From Punctularia strigosozonata HHB-11173 SS5 (taxonomy: Eukaryota > Basidiomycota > Agaricomycetes > Corticiales > Punctulariaceae): a stretch of DNA of 64,000 nucleotides. Positions 45,073 to 58,024 of the stretch are shown here, in pieces (within the stretch, counting starts at the first letter, position 1; each line of letters begins with the position of its first letter). The stretch lies in contig NW_006767433.1 in the NCBI RefSeq assembly GCF_000264995.1, positions 330,953 to 394,952 of the forward strand, written 5' to 3'. Under the pieces are notes generated by a model. The model did no database searches. It was not told where the DNA came from and saw only the letters and a list, made by a program, of their open reading frames with translations. A program made the position numbers and the translations under genes.

Positions 45073-46241
45073 TATATACTCAGTTGCCTCCCTGCCTTGT
45101 GCGACAGCGTCTCCACCGCTGTCCCGAGGGATACACACTGCTTCTAGGAGGTCCAGCGCATACCCTGACAGCTCCACATTACCAGTGTTCGCACTGGCCC
45201 TGCCTTACTATATAGATCAAGATTTTTCGAAGATGAAAGCTCTGCATCATTGGACTTCTGACATGGTATTTGACATTTCTCCATCATTCTTTGTGAACTG
45301 CTTCCATAGCCAACAAATTAGTAAAATCAGGTTTCTGTGAAACATCTTACAAAAAACAATGAAGACATTCAAAAAACAGCAAACAAAGAACATATACTGC
45401 AAGGATGCTGCATACACTGCACACCACTTACACACACTGCAAACTACCTGCACACAATACACATAATCTGCACACAGTGTGCACATAGTTGCCAACTTGT
45501 CACATATGACAAAATTGGCCTATTTGTCACGCTAACACTGCATTTGTGCATTTTGCCTTAGGACAGTTTTCCTGATGTGTCATCTTCCGAACATAGGTCT
45601 TGCGCAGCAATGTTTTCGTCCTCGCTGTCATCTGAGAACCGCCATGGTTTCGGAGACCACAGCAATCGCTCCTAGATGTATACCGTTCGCTACTTTGGAC
45701 GCAACCCCTTGTGTTTAGTGCGTTCAGCCGTTGGTGAGAGTAGATGCAACACGCCCGCGAGCGCACACACACCTGTATCCCTGTGATATCTTCTTGGGTG
45801 CTGCCATCATGCAGTCCAAATAAGGCTGTGCGTCCACGTTTACTGCATTCTTATCTTGGCCGTGTCCATTCACTTCGACTCGGAACCTTGCATTCGTGGG
45901 TCAAGGATTGCTTTGGGGACCGTGGCTGTGAGCTTTGCAATGGATGACTGCTCACGGTGACCCCGACGATATCACTCACCGAGGCTTGAAGGCTCCGGTT
46001 GAGCGGTATTGCAGTGAAACACCTCGGGGACAGGCCGATTGCTGATAGCATGCTCGGCGACCGGCATGCCTCCACGAATCGTTCCGGCGGTCGAAGGTGT
46101 GTTCTTCGTACATTGAAGGAGATAATGCGTCATCATGAGGGCCGCGACCCACCTACAGGTATATGAGAACTGCAGCAGACAGACAGGAAGCCTTCCACAC
46201 TCTTGCCACGACCCTACAGTCAGCCCACACAGTCCATAAAG
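45073..46241. other. AT-rich intergenic region with a possible gene relic
   Basis: No intact gene is supported. A stretch at about 45400-45540 repeats GCACACA-like words. A short segment near 45620-45690 resembles the start of the MLKL-like genes. The right end should hold the promoter of the reductase at 46242. Confidence 0.4.
45625..45692 (+). pseudogene. Possible relic of the MLKL-like gene start
   Basis: MVSETTAIAPRCIPFA here compares with IVLETAAIATKCVPVA in copy A. Over the best 50 bases I count about 35 identical, with most differences being transitions, and similarity extends some 15 bases upstream. The frame then stops and no later part of the gene follows. The match is short, so chance is not excluded. 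Confidence 0.4.
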
Positions 46242-48059
46242 ATGTCCGTCGTCGCAAAACGTACAATGCCATATGGTGTGTACTTTTGTGACTTGAATTG
46301 AACTGTGCGATTGTGATGTTTGCGTTAGTTCGGCTTGGTAAATCGGGTCTGAAAGTCTCGAAGATCATCCTGGGCTGCATGTCATATGGTCCGTTCATAC
46401 CTTTCTCCGAGTCGACGCATTCATGGAGTGAATGTCGGTCTTCCATGCAGGAGATCCCGGTTGGCAAGAATGGCTGCTCGACGAGCAAGAAGCCATAAAG
46501 CACATCAAATATGCGTGAGTGATAAGCTCTCACGTATCTGATCCACGTTTGAGTTGCGAAATCATACCATAGATATGATTCAGGCATCCAGACCTTCGAT
46601 ACTGCCAACGTCCGTGCTGTTTTGACGAGAGACGTGTCGGTATTTCTGATAAGATCACCAGGTATATTCGAATGGGCTGTCTGAAATCATCCTTGGGCGT
46701 GCGATCAAGCAGTTAGACTTGCCCCGAGACGAGATTGTCGTCATGACAAAGGTATGCTCATTATTCTTGTATCAGAGTACGATCATGACTCCGGGCTGGT
46801 TCTACATTCCTCCAGTTGTATGGCGCCGTCGGCAAGACCTATGGAGAGTACCTGACTACGATCCCGGATCTTGACGCGGTTGGATACGTTAACCAGCACG
46901 GTCTGAGTCGCAAGGTTTGCATCGGGTAGGATAATCATGGATACAGGTATTGAAGTCTAGCACGCTAGCACATCTTCGACTCGGTCAAGCATTCTCTCGA
47001 GCGTCTGCAGCTGGACTATGTTGATCTCCTGCAATGTCACCGGTTCGATTACGACACTCCGATAGAGGAAACGGTGTGTTCATACCCTTTCACCTTGCGA
47101 TCATCCTGACGATGGCTGCTCCTCCAGATGCAAGCCCTGCATGACGTCGTGAAGGCAGGATATGTCCGATACGTGGGCATGAGTTCCTGTCACGCTTGGC
47201 AATGTTGGTTCTCTTCCTCATGCGAACCAGCCGACGACTGATTTCTTGACCTATGTAGTCAACGTCATGCAGAGTACGTCTGCATCAAATCCATGATATT
47301 TGTTGATCATGCGAATCCTGACTCTATTCTGGCAGATTTTGCGATCAATAACAACCTCACACCTTTCGTCTCAATGCAGAACCATCATAATCTTCTCTAC
47401 CGAGAGGAAGAGCGGGAGATGTTCCCAACTTGCCAGGTGTGTCAATCAACTCGCTCGAGAGATCCCGTTTGACGTCGTACGCGCATGAAGCATTTCGGGG
47501 TTGGCATCATTCCCTGGAGTCCTCTGGCGCGTGGCTATATTACCCGGCCCTTGTCCGCGAAGACCAAGCGCGCCGAGAAAGATCCGTGAGTGAAGTTCAT
47601 CGACGATGTTGGTAGAGACTTGGCTAAAGTCTACGCAAGCTGGCAAAGCGCGTATTCTGGCTACGGGACGGATGCGATCGTGACACAGTCAGTTGTACCG
47701 CGATCTTGGGAGATCAGTGATACTGATACGACCTCTCACAGCGTCGAGGAAATCGCGAAGAAGCGGGGAGTCTCCATGGCACAGATCGCCGTGGCTTACA
47801 GTATGCAGAAGGACGGTAGGTTGCTCATGAAGGTGGAAGCTTGGCGGGCTCCTGATCGCACCACAGGTATTACCGCACCTATTGTTGGCACAACGAGCCT
47901 CGACAACCTCAAGGACCTGATCGGTAAGATGTTCTTCTCTCTCATCTGTTCCATCGCTGATTTCGTGCAACAGCCGCGGTGGAGATCAAGCTTACGGACG
48001 AGGAGATGAAGTACCTCGAGGAGCCGTACACTCCTCGTCCGGTGTTCGGGCACCGGTGA
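46242..48059 (+). CDS. Aldo/keto reductase
   Basis: NADPH-dependent reductase of the AKR superfamily, TIM-barrel type, close to the fungal group annotated as aryl-alcohol dehydrogenases or YakC-like enzymes. It starts [11 protein letters not shown] and splices to [20 protein letters not shown]. The catalytic tetrad is visible: Asp and Tyr in [13 protein letters not shown], Lys in EIVVMTKLYGAV, and His in [16 protein letters not shown]. Later motifs are [72 protein letters not shown] joined to [12 protein letters not shown], and [16 protein letters not shown]. About eight to ten introns of 45-60 nt. The acceptor/donor pair around 47.2-47.5 kb is the least certain. Substrate unknown. Confidence 0.88.
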
Positions 48060-48908
48060 ACGTGATCTCGATACATGGATGTAGCGAACTGTGTGACGCG
48101 AAGCACGAAGCGAGGCGAAAAGACCCTCCTCTCCGAATGGTGCTTGTGTACGCGAGGGTTTCCATCGTTCAGATATGACCCAGAATCGGTGCATTTGTAT
48201 AGCTCTATACGCTTGCGAACAGAATACGATGAAGCGATGAGGGCCATTTGAACCCCATTATAGCATATACCAGGAAAAATTCACACAAAATTAATGTGCT
48301 TGAATCAAGCATTGACTTGCCTCAGCAGAGACACGGCCTTGTCCTCAAGGACTTTCCGCACCCATCATCGGCCAGGACGAGGTTCCAACCCTGCCGCAAT
48401 CAAATTTAATGGCCGAGACGTTGGCCCCTTCAAAATCACGTCGTGCAATCCACGTCACAAAACACGCAAGGAGGTGGTCACAGAGCAAGTTGGGGGGGTA
48501 CTCGCGTTATTACTTAAGCCGCATGTTGACTTGGTCGATAACATTTTTCTGAAAAAAAGAGTCAAAGCTGGATTATCGCAGGTTAGGCGCAGCCACAGCT
48601 TGATGGGGACGCGTCGGTCGCCACGCTCACGTCCGGCTTTCGTGAACACACGAGGATTCCTCGCTGCCTGGTGCGGTTTCGACGTTAATCTAACGGCAGC
48701 ATGTACGGCTCAATACGCTACGGGCACGATGAACGTCGCTTACAACACATTTCCGCAGAATTATTCCCTCGACCACCGGAGGCCTGCCGTTCAACCTCGC
48801 CGGTCATCCTGGTCTCTCAGAGCACTGTCGCGGACGATTCTAGGACTACCGCCAGCACACTACGATACGAAGAACTCTGAAACTAACGACACTGCATATC
48901 AGCGCGTA
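48060..48908. other. Intergenic upstream of dhc1
   Basis: About 850 bp between two same-strand genes. An open frame runs into dhc1 from upstream, but it lacks the codon pattern and family similarity of the dynein part, so the ATG at 48909 is preferred. Should hold the reductase 3' UTR and the dhc1 promoter. Confidence 0.4.
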
Positions 48909-51900
48909 ATGGAACCCCCGCTCACACCGACACCGGTCCCTACTACCAACGGGCTGACCACGAATGGTATCAACGGCACCAACGGTACCAACGGCATCAA
49001 TGGGCGTCACTCTCCCGGGGACACGGTCGGAGAACCTAGCACCTCAGCGACAGCGTCGACCTTCGACCCGTCGGTGTTCAAAACTTATATCCTCGCGCTG
49101 CTACCCGCGTTGTTAGGCGCGTCGCCTGAGGATTTAGCGGACCTGTTCGACGATTACTTTGAAGAGAGGGTGGCTCGATTTGCGGCAGAAGGGAATGGCG
49201 TGATCTACGTATCGAAGATCAAGGACGATGTCGAAGGTGCGCTCCCGTTGAATATCTGCCCTGATAGTGCAGCCTAACGCGTATACAGATGACGGGCAGC
49301 CGCCCACGTACACTTACCAATTGACAACACAACTCAGTTACACTCCAGCTCAAGTCATGACAGTAGCCCTCATCAAGCGGACGCCGACGCTGGATCCTCT
49401 CACTCCGCTGGCAGCACAACTACACGTCCTTAACCTGTTTGGAGGCGATGAAACACCATACGAGAGTTTGCATGCAGTCGTCAGTGCCGGTGTTAAGCCC
49501 TGGTTCGAAGCATTCGTAGGGTCAAGAGGGGGGGTGAAGGACAACGATACCAAGATGGGTGAGTGACCATGCTTGTACAGTAGAATATCGCACTGACGAG
49601 CATGCGATAGGCATACCTATGACCAAGAAGAAGTTCGCCGAACTTGAACTCTCCTTGCTTCACCTCCAACAGAACGTCGAAATTCCCGAAACACACCTCA
49701 TTATCCATCCCGCGATCCAAAAAGCCGTCGAAGCCGCGCACGCTGCCAACCGGCGACCCACCATCTCCGACCTCCCGCCCAAGCTTCTCAATGACTCTAC
49801 CTTCCTCAATACATTGCATGCGCATGTAAACGCGTGGATCAAGAGCATCCAGGCGGTGACGAAGCTCAACCGGGATGTCAGCAGCGGGACGGCATCGCAG
49901 GAGATCAACTTCTGGCTGAGTTTGGAGAGGGCGTTGGAGGGTATCGAGGCGCAGCTGAGAGGTGACGAGGTGCTGATGGTCATGGAGTGCTTGAGGAACG
50001 CGAAACGATTCCATGCGACGGTCAGTTTCATCGCGGACACCGGATTGAAGGACGCGACAGATCAAGGTGTGCTCGCATACAGTCGTCCGTTGCGACTCGC
50101 GGTGCTCATGCCTTTCTTTAGTACACAAGTACAACCAGCTCATGAAGGATTTCCCCCTCAATGAGCTGCTATCCGCCACCGACCTCGACAAAATCCAGGA
50201 ATCGCTTGTTCTCATCTTCGGCCACCTCAATCGTAAACTGAAGCTCTCGCCCTATCCCATCCGACGTGCCCTTCCTCTTGTCGAAGCCATCTCGCGCGAC
50301 TTCAACGACCAGCTCGTGCGCGTGCTCACATCTCACCGTCTGCCCTATACGCCGTATGACACCTTCGAACGTCTACTCTCCACGACGATGAACATTTTCC
50401 GGACGTGGGACGACCTTATCAAAGAATTTACCAACGTCGCACGTGAGGTCACCAGGAAGCGAAGTGAGAAGTTCATCCCAATCAAGGTCGTGCCGGCGCA
50501 CGCGAAGCTGCAAGAACGTGTGAGGTATTTGAGGGACTGGAGGAAGCAGCATGAGCAGTTGGCGGTGATGACCGGTCCGACGAAAGGTTTGGGTGTTGGG
50601 ATTGAGGTTGGTGGGATGGACATGGAGGAGGAGGTCAGAGAGGCCTACGAAATCGTGAAGAGGATCGATGTGCTGGACGTTTCTGTCGGTGAGTCACAGT
50701 TATATCCAGTGAAGGTTCGGATGGTGTACTGATGGCGCGCAGACGGGACCGAGATTTGGGTCACTGCGGAGAATGCGTACAACGAGCGCGTGGCAAGGGT
50801 CGAAAACCAAATAATCGCCAGACTAAGGGACAGGCTCGGAACTGCAAGGAATGCGAATGAGATGTTCCGCGTTTTCTCTAAGTTCAATGCGCTCTTCGTC
50901 CGGCCCAAGGTTTGCTCCCTGCCAGCGCTGTGTTTCGTCATCCTAACGAGCCCGTTCCAGATTCGTGGAGCCATCCAAGAATATCAGACGCAGCTCATCG
51001 ACTCCGTCAAGGAGGACATCAAACGCCTCCATGACAAGGTACGCAGTCGCGATCATCACAGTATCCGTACTCATGTCCGCGATAGTTCAAGACACAATAT
51101 CGTTTCTCGGAAGCCTACCATATGTCACAAATGCGAGATCTTCCGCCCATCGCAGGCGCCATTATCTGGGCGCGCCAAATCGAACGGCAGCTGCTCACCT
51201 ACATGAAGCGCGTTGAGGACGTTCTCGGCAAAGGCTGGGAGCTTTACGCCGAGGGGCAGAAACTCCAGTCTGAATCTTCGGCCTTCCGGCGCAAACTCGA
51301 CACCCGGCCCGTGTTCGAGGCATGGCTGCAGGACATCAACCGGCGGGACATGGGCGTGAACGGGCGCTTATTCGAGATCGTGCGCCTCAGAGGGGGCGGG
51401 TTCCAACTTGCGGTCAACTTCGACCCGCAGATCATCACGCTGTTCAAGGAGGTCCGAAACCTCCTGTGGTTAAACTTCCAGGTGCCGCACGCCATCACGA
51501 ATATGGCGAAGGATGCCAAGAGGGTGTATCCGCATGCCGTAAGCTTGATGGAGACGGTGAGGACGTACGGGCAGACTCTAGATCTGGTCGAGAAGAACCA
51601 AGGGATAGAGTGGCTTGTGGCCGAGTATCGGAACGAAGCTCAAAGGATGATCAGTCGGGGTGAGTGTATGTTATCTGGAGACTGCATTGTGGCTGACTTT
51701 CGCGATAGGCATGAGCATTCGATGGGATTACTTCGTCAACCAATACGATACTGCTCGTTATGTGCCCTCGGCTGACGGACGGGACAACCGGCACATTCAG
51801 TTCGTCCGGGAGTTCGCCAGCGTCGTCTCCGTGCTCCAGGTTGGCTTCGCCATTCTATATCCCTGCCGTCTTGCGATTGACCTTCACCTACAACCAGGAC

Positions 51901-53115
51901 AAGACAAACAATGTCATTGACCTGTACAAGGAGATCACTAGAGCGGTCGAAGACCTCGCCGCCTGTCCGTACACACCTGAGGCGTTTAGCGATCTCTTGG
52001 GCAAAATACAGGCTGCGGTATGTGGACATACCGTGACGCACTGCGTTGATACTGACATCCGAGAAACGCAGATCGACCGCCTGAACCTCGAGGGCTACGC
52101 CAATCTTGATCAATGGGTGGCGGAGCTGGATAAACGGATAGAGGGCATCCTCCTCCAGCGCTTGACGCACATCATCCAGGTGTGGTGCTCAGAGTTCGAC
52201 CGGACCGACGATGGTGACTCGCGAGTGGGGATTGCCCCGGTCCGAGACCTCAACAACAAGCGGCGCGCCGATAAGCGCATGAAGGATGATAGGGTTAGCC
52301 GTCCATCAATCTGGCCCATCCCCACCCGCTGATCTGCCACGCCATCAGGGCCTCGAGGGACATCTCGTGATGAAGCCAATTGTGCACGAAATCCGGATAC
52401 AGAACCAGGTCATTTTCTTGGACCCGCCAATAGAATACGCCCGTCAGACCTGGATAAGGCAACTTCACGAGTGGCTAGGTGGGTCAACTGAATATACTCC
52501 GTCACTTCTTCCCGGTCCTGATCGGAATCTGCAGGAACCGTGTGCTTGCTCCGCAGGATCCAAAGCTCGCGTTACGAAATCGGACTGCAAATGCAGGTTG
52601 GTACTACATCAGAAACTACGTATACGTCTTTGGTAAGCCTCGAATCTTCTTCGTGCTTCTAGACGCTTACTGTGCTTTAGCTGACCAGATTTCCCGACGA
52701 CACGCTGGAACGGCCGTTTGCGCTGGTGGAGAATAAAGTCCAGCAGCTTCGCGACTACGTCGGCAAGTGGCTGCAGTTCCAGTCCCTCTGGGACCTCGAG
52801 GCGGAATACGTCTTCAACCGCTTGGGCGACTCGCTCGCGCACTGGCAGCAACTACTGACGGAGATCAAGAAGGCTCGCTCGACCTTCGACACTTCGGAGA
52901 CGCAGAAGTCGTTCGGGGTGTGCGTCATCGATTACGAGCAGGTTCAAGCTCGGGTGAACGCGAAGTACGACGCGTGGCAGAGGGATATCCTCAGCCGATT
53001 CGGCGTCAAGCTGGGTAACGCCATGAAGGAGATGCACGCTGCCATCCTCAAGGCACGCAACGATCTCGAGCATCAATCGATAGAAGGTTTGGTCGGCGCT
53101 TCGCGCAGGTTCTAA
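48909..53115 (+). CDS. dhc1: Cytoplasmic dynein heavy chain, separate N-terminal (tail) gene
   Basis: Encodes the dynein tail that dimerises and binds intermediate chains; no AAA motor is present. Starts [24 protein letters not shown]1 landmarks: [156 protein letters not shown] and [20 protein letters not shown]. Roughly a dozen short introns splice in frame to the end; the product is about 1,200 residues against about 4,600 for a full chain. It ends [12 protein letters not shown] plus a few residues, right before where the linker (DHC_N2) begins in one-gene dyneins. Agaricomycetes are known to split this chain into dhc1 (tail) and dhc2 (motor); the end point here fits that. Confidence 0.88.
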
Positions 53116-54052
53116 TATACCATAATTTTCACCCTGTCTTTCTGCGCGCCATTTTTTTGCACACCGCGTCAACACACTCCTTTCGTTACGCTTCTATTCA
53201 TGCACGTCCCATCTACGACCTCGTGTTCCTGCTCCCTCATGCATTCTGTATTGTAACTCATTCGGATCATACGTTATCTTGTTTTGTAACGGATCTTTGT
53301 ATTGCGCGTTTTTTTGGACGAGTGCTCTGGAGTCTGGACGCGACCCCCTATAAGTCATGAATATGCCAGCCAAGAGTTTTGGAGGGGCGTCTGCACCGTG
53401 TCGGACGACTGCCAAAAATCACGCGCTGATAGCCTCTCGATCATAGATTGCGGTGTTTGCGGGACTCGAATGCTCGCGGAAGGATCTGAAGCGTTGACTT
53501 GAATTGACCAAACCCAGTGAGTATTGACTTATTCGCGCTCGTCCTCCAGTCAACGCTACTCAACCGTAGGCGCGGACTGCATTCCAGGTCGACTCTAATC
53601 ACGCTAATTGAGCGGGAAGGGAAGCGAGGTTTAGGTTGTAGATGTTATCGAGATCTGGGAACTCAAACCAAGATCCTGGCCTGCATCGGCCCCGCAATTG
53701 CCATGTATGGATAAGTCGCGCCTCCTGACACGACTCGTATCGGGCTAGGAGGTTCGGCATGTATCGCAAATCTGATGCGAGGTTTGCGGCAACGCGGGCT
53801 GGCGGAAGGCGGACATCATCTCATTCCATGCCGCCTCACGCCGCGAGTCGTACCAAGCGCCTAAAGGAGATCTTCCGCACCACCCTCGACACAACATATG
53901 ACACCCCCAGGCGCACTGGTTCTGACCGGTTCCTTGACGCTCTGCGTATTGAAAAGTTTAGACACCCCTGAAGGGCGTATTTTACCATCTACGTCCGGTG
54001 CTAGATCCAGGCTCCAGATATCGGACCAACCCCTGGATTCCGACATCGAGCG
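53116..54052. other. Intergenic between dhc1 and F-box gene
   Basis: About 940 bp. No linker or AAA sequence of dynein follows dhc1 on either strand, so the motor half is not next door. Several open frames exist without motif support. Confidence 0.45.
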
Positions 54053-55925
54053 ATGACCACAGTAAGTCGTACATGGATCGTGTCTCAGGTTGTTTCAGAT
54101 CCTTAAAATGTCAAGGTTGACGTAGGCGTGCCGCGTTTGCCCAACGTCTCTCCAACCTTCCGCCCAAGGGACATGGTGTGTAACGATATACGCTGCAACG
54201 CAAGATTACATGTCTAACGATGTCTCATACGTCCTCCACAACAGCCGGTTCCCTATTCGAAGCAAGGTGAAGCATCTTCAAGTCGTAATAGATCGCCGCC
54301 TCCAACTTCCGTGAGTGGCTGCGCAAGACCTGCTTCGCGACTCTCATAACATCCCTGAACTTTAGTCGTGTCCTGTATCCACTCCCTCGCGCCTTCCGGT
54401 TGACAACCTTCCCGTTGAGCTACTTTCGACGATATTCACCCTCGGGCGCGAAGCGCAGCTCGTTCGTGACGAAGACTTAGACGAGGATGACCGCGACCCT
54501 CAGAAGCTAGAGCCCGCCTTCGAGGTGGTCGTCTCTCATGTCTGTCGGCACTGGAGGCACGTTGCTTTGAACCATAGCTCTCTATGGCGATACATTCTAT
54601 TCAAAGATACGTCCCACATTTCCCGCGGAGTTACCTACGTGGCCCGCTCCCGCAAGCAGCCCCTAGACATCGTCATCGACACGCCTACACTCGAAAACCA
54701 GATTCCGGGCGTGACGATTAGTCGACAAGACATCGATACGGTTGCCGACATCATCATACCCGAATCTCATCGCCTCCGCAGTGTACGGCTCATGTACCGC
54801 GACGAGTACTGCAAGAACGCCGTTTCCTCGCGTATAGCCAACGGAACGCCCGCGCCATTACTCGAGCACATGGAGCTTTATTACTTTGAGGACTGGAAGA
54901 AGCCTCAGCGCGTCCACATCTGTTGCGACAATGTCACGATCTTCGGTGGCGTTACCCCACGGCTAAGGGAGCTATCGATCATCGGAGTTGCTATCCCGTG
55001 GATGCAGTCCCGGACCTGGATACGAGGCCTTCGATCGCTGCAAATCAAGCTTCACGCTAACCATGTCCGACCGTCGTTCGAGGCGTGGCGGACGATGTTA
55101 GCCGATAGTCCCAACCTCGAAAAGCTCTCGTTGCACTACAGCGGCCCCCGGGAAGACGACGTCTGGACCACGCCCCCCATCACGGTACCATCGCTCGTTG
55201 AGCTGGATCTGGGCGACATGGGCTGCGACTACCTCCTCCGTTTCTTCGATCATTTCTCTGCCCCGAACGTGACGACGCTCCGAGTCGAACTCGACGGTGA
55301 AGAGTATACAGCATTCATGAAGCGGGCGTCGCGACCAAAAGAGCTGCTCTTTCCCCTCCTCGAAAACCTGTACATCAGGTCGCTCGATTGTGACCCTGCG
55401 GCGCTGCGCGATTTCACGATGCTGTCTATCCATCTCAAATACCTGGATATCAACTGCCGGTCCTTCTCGGAAAAAAAGCTTCTGGAGATGATCGATCCGA
55501 AGAAAAACGAGGCCAAGAATGACCATGTACCAGGCGGCTCGTCCCCACCACCCTTGTTCCCCGCGGCGCAGCGCGCCGTGAAACTGCGAAATATCGCGCC
55601 CACCACCCTGGAGGCGATCATCGAGTTCGAGCACAAATCACCACATCCCTTTACTCTGCATTGGCAGTTGGAGACGAAAATCCAGTCGGGGCTCGGGAAG
55701 GTAGTTGAAGATAGGAAGGAGAACTTTGCGTTTTTTGTCGATCCGGAGGAGGAGGAGCGTGAAGATGAAGACGAACTGGGAGAAGAAAAATTAGTCGAGG
55801 GTTCTCAGCTCGAGGTATCGCTCCACGATGAAGAACTCACGAAGTTGTGGCTGCGAGCTCTACCTCCCACTACAGGTCAGCTTACCTTCCAGGCTCATCC
55901 GGGGCCATCGTCCGCCACCGGCTAG
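54053..55925 (+). CDS. F-box protein (Agaricomycete type)
   Basis: Predicted SCF substrate receptor. A consistent splice model starts at ATG 54053 with a 9-nt exon (MTT). It joins VDVGVPRLPNVSPTFRPRDM, PVPYSKQGEASSSRNRSPPP and then the long last exon from 54366. The F-box reads RLPVDNLPVELLSTIFTLGR followed by VSHVCRHWRHVALNHSSLWR, the usual pattern LP.ELL..IF...VC..W..IAL..P.LW. The C-terminal 380 residues are leucine-rich-like (LRELSIIGVAIPW, LEKLSLHYSGP, LVELDLGDMGCDYL, LENLYIRSLDCDPAAL) and end with an acidic run and a Pro/Gly tail. The target is unknown. The F-box call is firm; the first two exons are tentative. Confidence 0.8.
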
Positions 55926-56329
55926 GGTTACCGCATGGATCCGCCCCCCGTATCTTCACACTGGTGTTCGTCATGTTCTCCCTACCCGATCAACCTGTTT
56001 CGTGTTGTTCTGTGTTTCGTAACTGGCGCCCACTAATAGCAGGTAAATGGTTTAAATTCCGCGCGCAATCAACACCACTGCGTAGCAATGGATAATAAGA
56101 CACGTTAGCGATGATAAGTCATGTGTCGTACACGAAACCGCATTTCTCGCCCAAGCTGTGTACGGTTGTACACGCTCGTGCCTCTTAGGCTCAGAAGTTT
56201 GATTACTAGCAGCCAATATCTGCGATGCAACTAACACCCTACTCATGCTATTGATATACCAGATGACATCGTCTTCGCCGCTAAAAGCGTACGGCATAGG
56301 TTCATCAAAGCATCTTGATTCACTCTACC

Positions 56330-58024
56330 TTACACCCACCAAAGGCCAAGCGGGTATTCGTCTCTGATGAGGTCCGGAGGCTGCAGGCCGCGGCGGCGCT
56401 GTTTATTTCGTATGTTTCCGAGGACGCGAGCTCTGATCACCTCCTTCGGCCCATTTTCAGCGTCGGTGCCAGGACGCGGAGGGGGCCAGAAGGCAAAGCC
56501 GTTCAGTCGCGGAAAGAGGTGATCGATCACCTCACTCAAGCGGTGGCACCAACGTCCTTCTGTGAGATCTAGATCACCTTCGATCCACATGTATTCCTCC
56601 AGCATGAGCATGCGGAGGCTAGTGTTCCCGTGGTGCCCAGCTGGCAGCAGGGTATGGTCAGGGGTTATGCGCGTTGGGTTGATATTGATGTGCAGGACCC
56701 ACAACTGGGGGCAATGCACGGCGAAGGACTTGAGGGAAGCACAGGTCAGCTGAGTTTCATCTTCAGCGTATTCCTGGCTCCTCATTAGGCTGACGTTCTG
56801 CAACGCTGGACACGAGCGAGCGATGTGATCCACGACCGTGTCTGTCCACTTGAAGGCTACGCTGATTCGAAGGCTGGTGAGCGCCGTGAACCTGGGCATC
56901 TGCAAAAAGAACAGCGCGGAGATGGGGCGTTGCCAATCGGGCGGGTCGCTAGGCCTATTGAAGTGGATGCGCAGTTCGCAAGCATGTTCGGCAGGCAGCC
57001 GAAACACGAGGTCCAAGAGCTCGTCCCATACTTCCTGAGGCTCCGGTTTCATCGTCGAAATATCAAGATTGAGCGCTGGGAGCAAGCGTACGAGGTCGCA
57101 GACGGCGGGGATCTGCGCTTCCAACTGGAGCTCTTCGATAACTGTTGGATCATCCGCATCATCATCGGGTATTTCTTCGAATATTTGGTGCAATGTATCC
57201 GGTGCAGCGATGGTCCTCATGCTGGGATCCAGCTTGACCTCCATTCTCTGCAGATCAGGAAGCTCCCATAATCGACGGATGAGGCCAACCGCGCGTTCGT
57301 CGTCTCGGAAGAATTCGGCCATGAGATTGAGATTGAGTGAGTTCAACTTGTCGAGCTCGCAGAGTTTCTCAAGCAAGGGAAGATCAAAGACGGGGCCGCC
57401 AACGTGTATATCTGTCATGTTAGGGGTAGATGTTGCAAGCAGAGTGCGGAGGAAGTACTTGACGTCCTCAACGACTTCGACTTCCCACGCCCCGACTTTG
57501 CTGTCTGAGATGATGAAGCTCTTCATCGCAGAGGTGAGGAAAATGGTCGCATGTCGGGCACAAAACGTCTCTGGATTAAATAAAAGCCAGTCCATCCGGG
57601 GGAAGAGGCGACGAGCCCGATCACGGGCTAGTAGAGAATCAAACACGCTTTCTGCAATGTGCTTGAAGGTGCGGTGTTCAATTTCAATGCCCGTGACCCG
57701 ACGACAATAGCTTTCGAAGCGTCCCCATTCAGCCCCAGTAGGCTCGCGCGAGAAGGACTGACACGACCATCAACTCGGATGGCTAGACACGGAAGAATGT
57801 TCATGACGTACCCACTGCCCTTGCCGGGTTTCTTCATAGGAAGGGAGAATCTTCAGTAATATCTCGAAGTCCGTGAGAGTTTGCCAAATATCGTCCAACG
57901 CTATTTGAGCCCATGCCTTGCAAGTGTACGCGCAGCTCAACAGGCCGTTGTCCCGCTTGGCGTAGTCAATATTGTTAGCGAAGATGATTCGGACAATTTC
58001 ATTTATGAGAAGAACGCGGTGCAT
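56330..58024 (-). CDS. F-box-like protein, tandem copy 1
   Basis: Two exons. The first (from 58024) reads MHRVLLINEIVRIIFANNID, LLSCAYTCKAWAQIALDDIW, a divergent F-box. It splices at GQW to SFSREPTGAEWGRFESYCRR, then a long leucine-rich-like part (VKYFLRTLLATSTPNMTDIH, LEKLCELDKLNSLNLNLMAE, LTSLRISVAFKWTDTVVDHI, LKSFAVHCPQLWVLHININP) ending LGLWWV. It is paralogous over its whole length to the next gene, including intron position and phase. An upstream in-frame start at 58099 would add 25 residues but is not shared by the paralog. Presumed SCF adaptor of unknown target. Confidence 0.8.

Noticed and set aside
48294-48908. Upstream extension of the dhc1 first frame
   Set aside because: The extra 205 residues show no dynein similarity and look like non-coding sequence; the ATG at 48909 opens a Pro/Asn-rich leader leading into the conserved part.
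53451-53700. Possible tRNA gene (words resembling a B box)
   Set aside because: No cloverleaf could be built around the GGACTCGAATGC word, and no matching A box lies at the right distance.
53116-54052. Dynein motor half directly downstream of dhc1
   Set aside because: No linker, Walker A or other AAA motif is found on either strand, consistent with a separate dhc2 gene.
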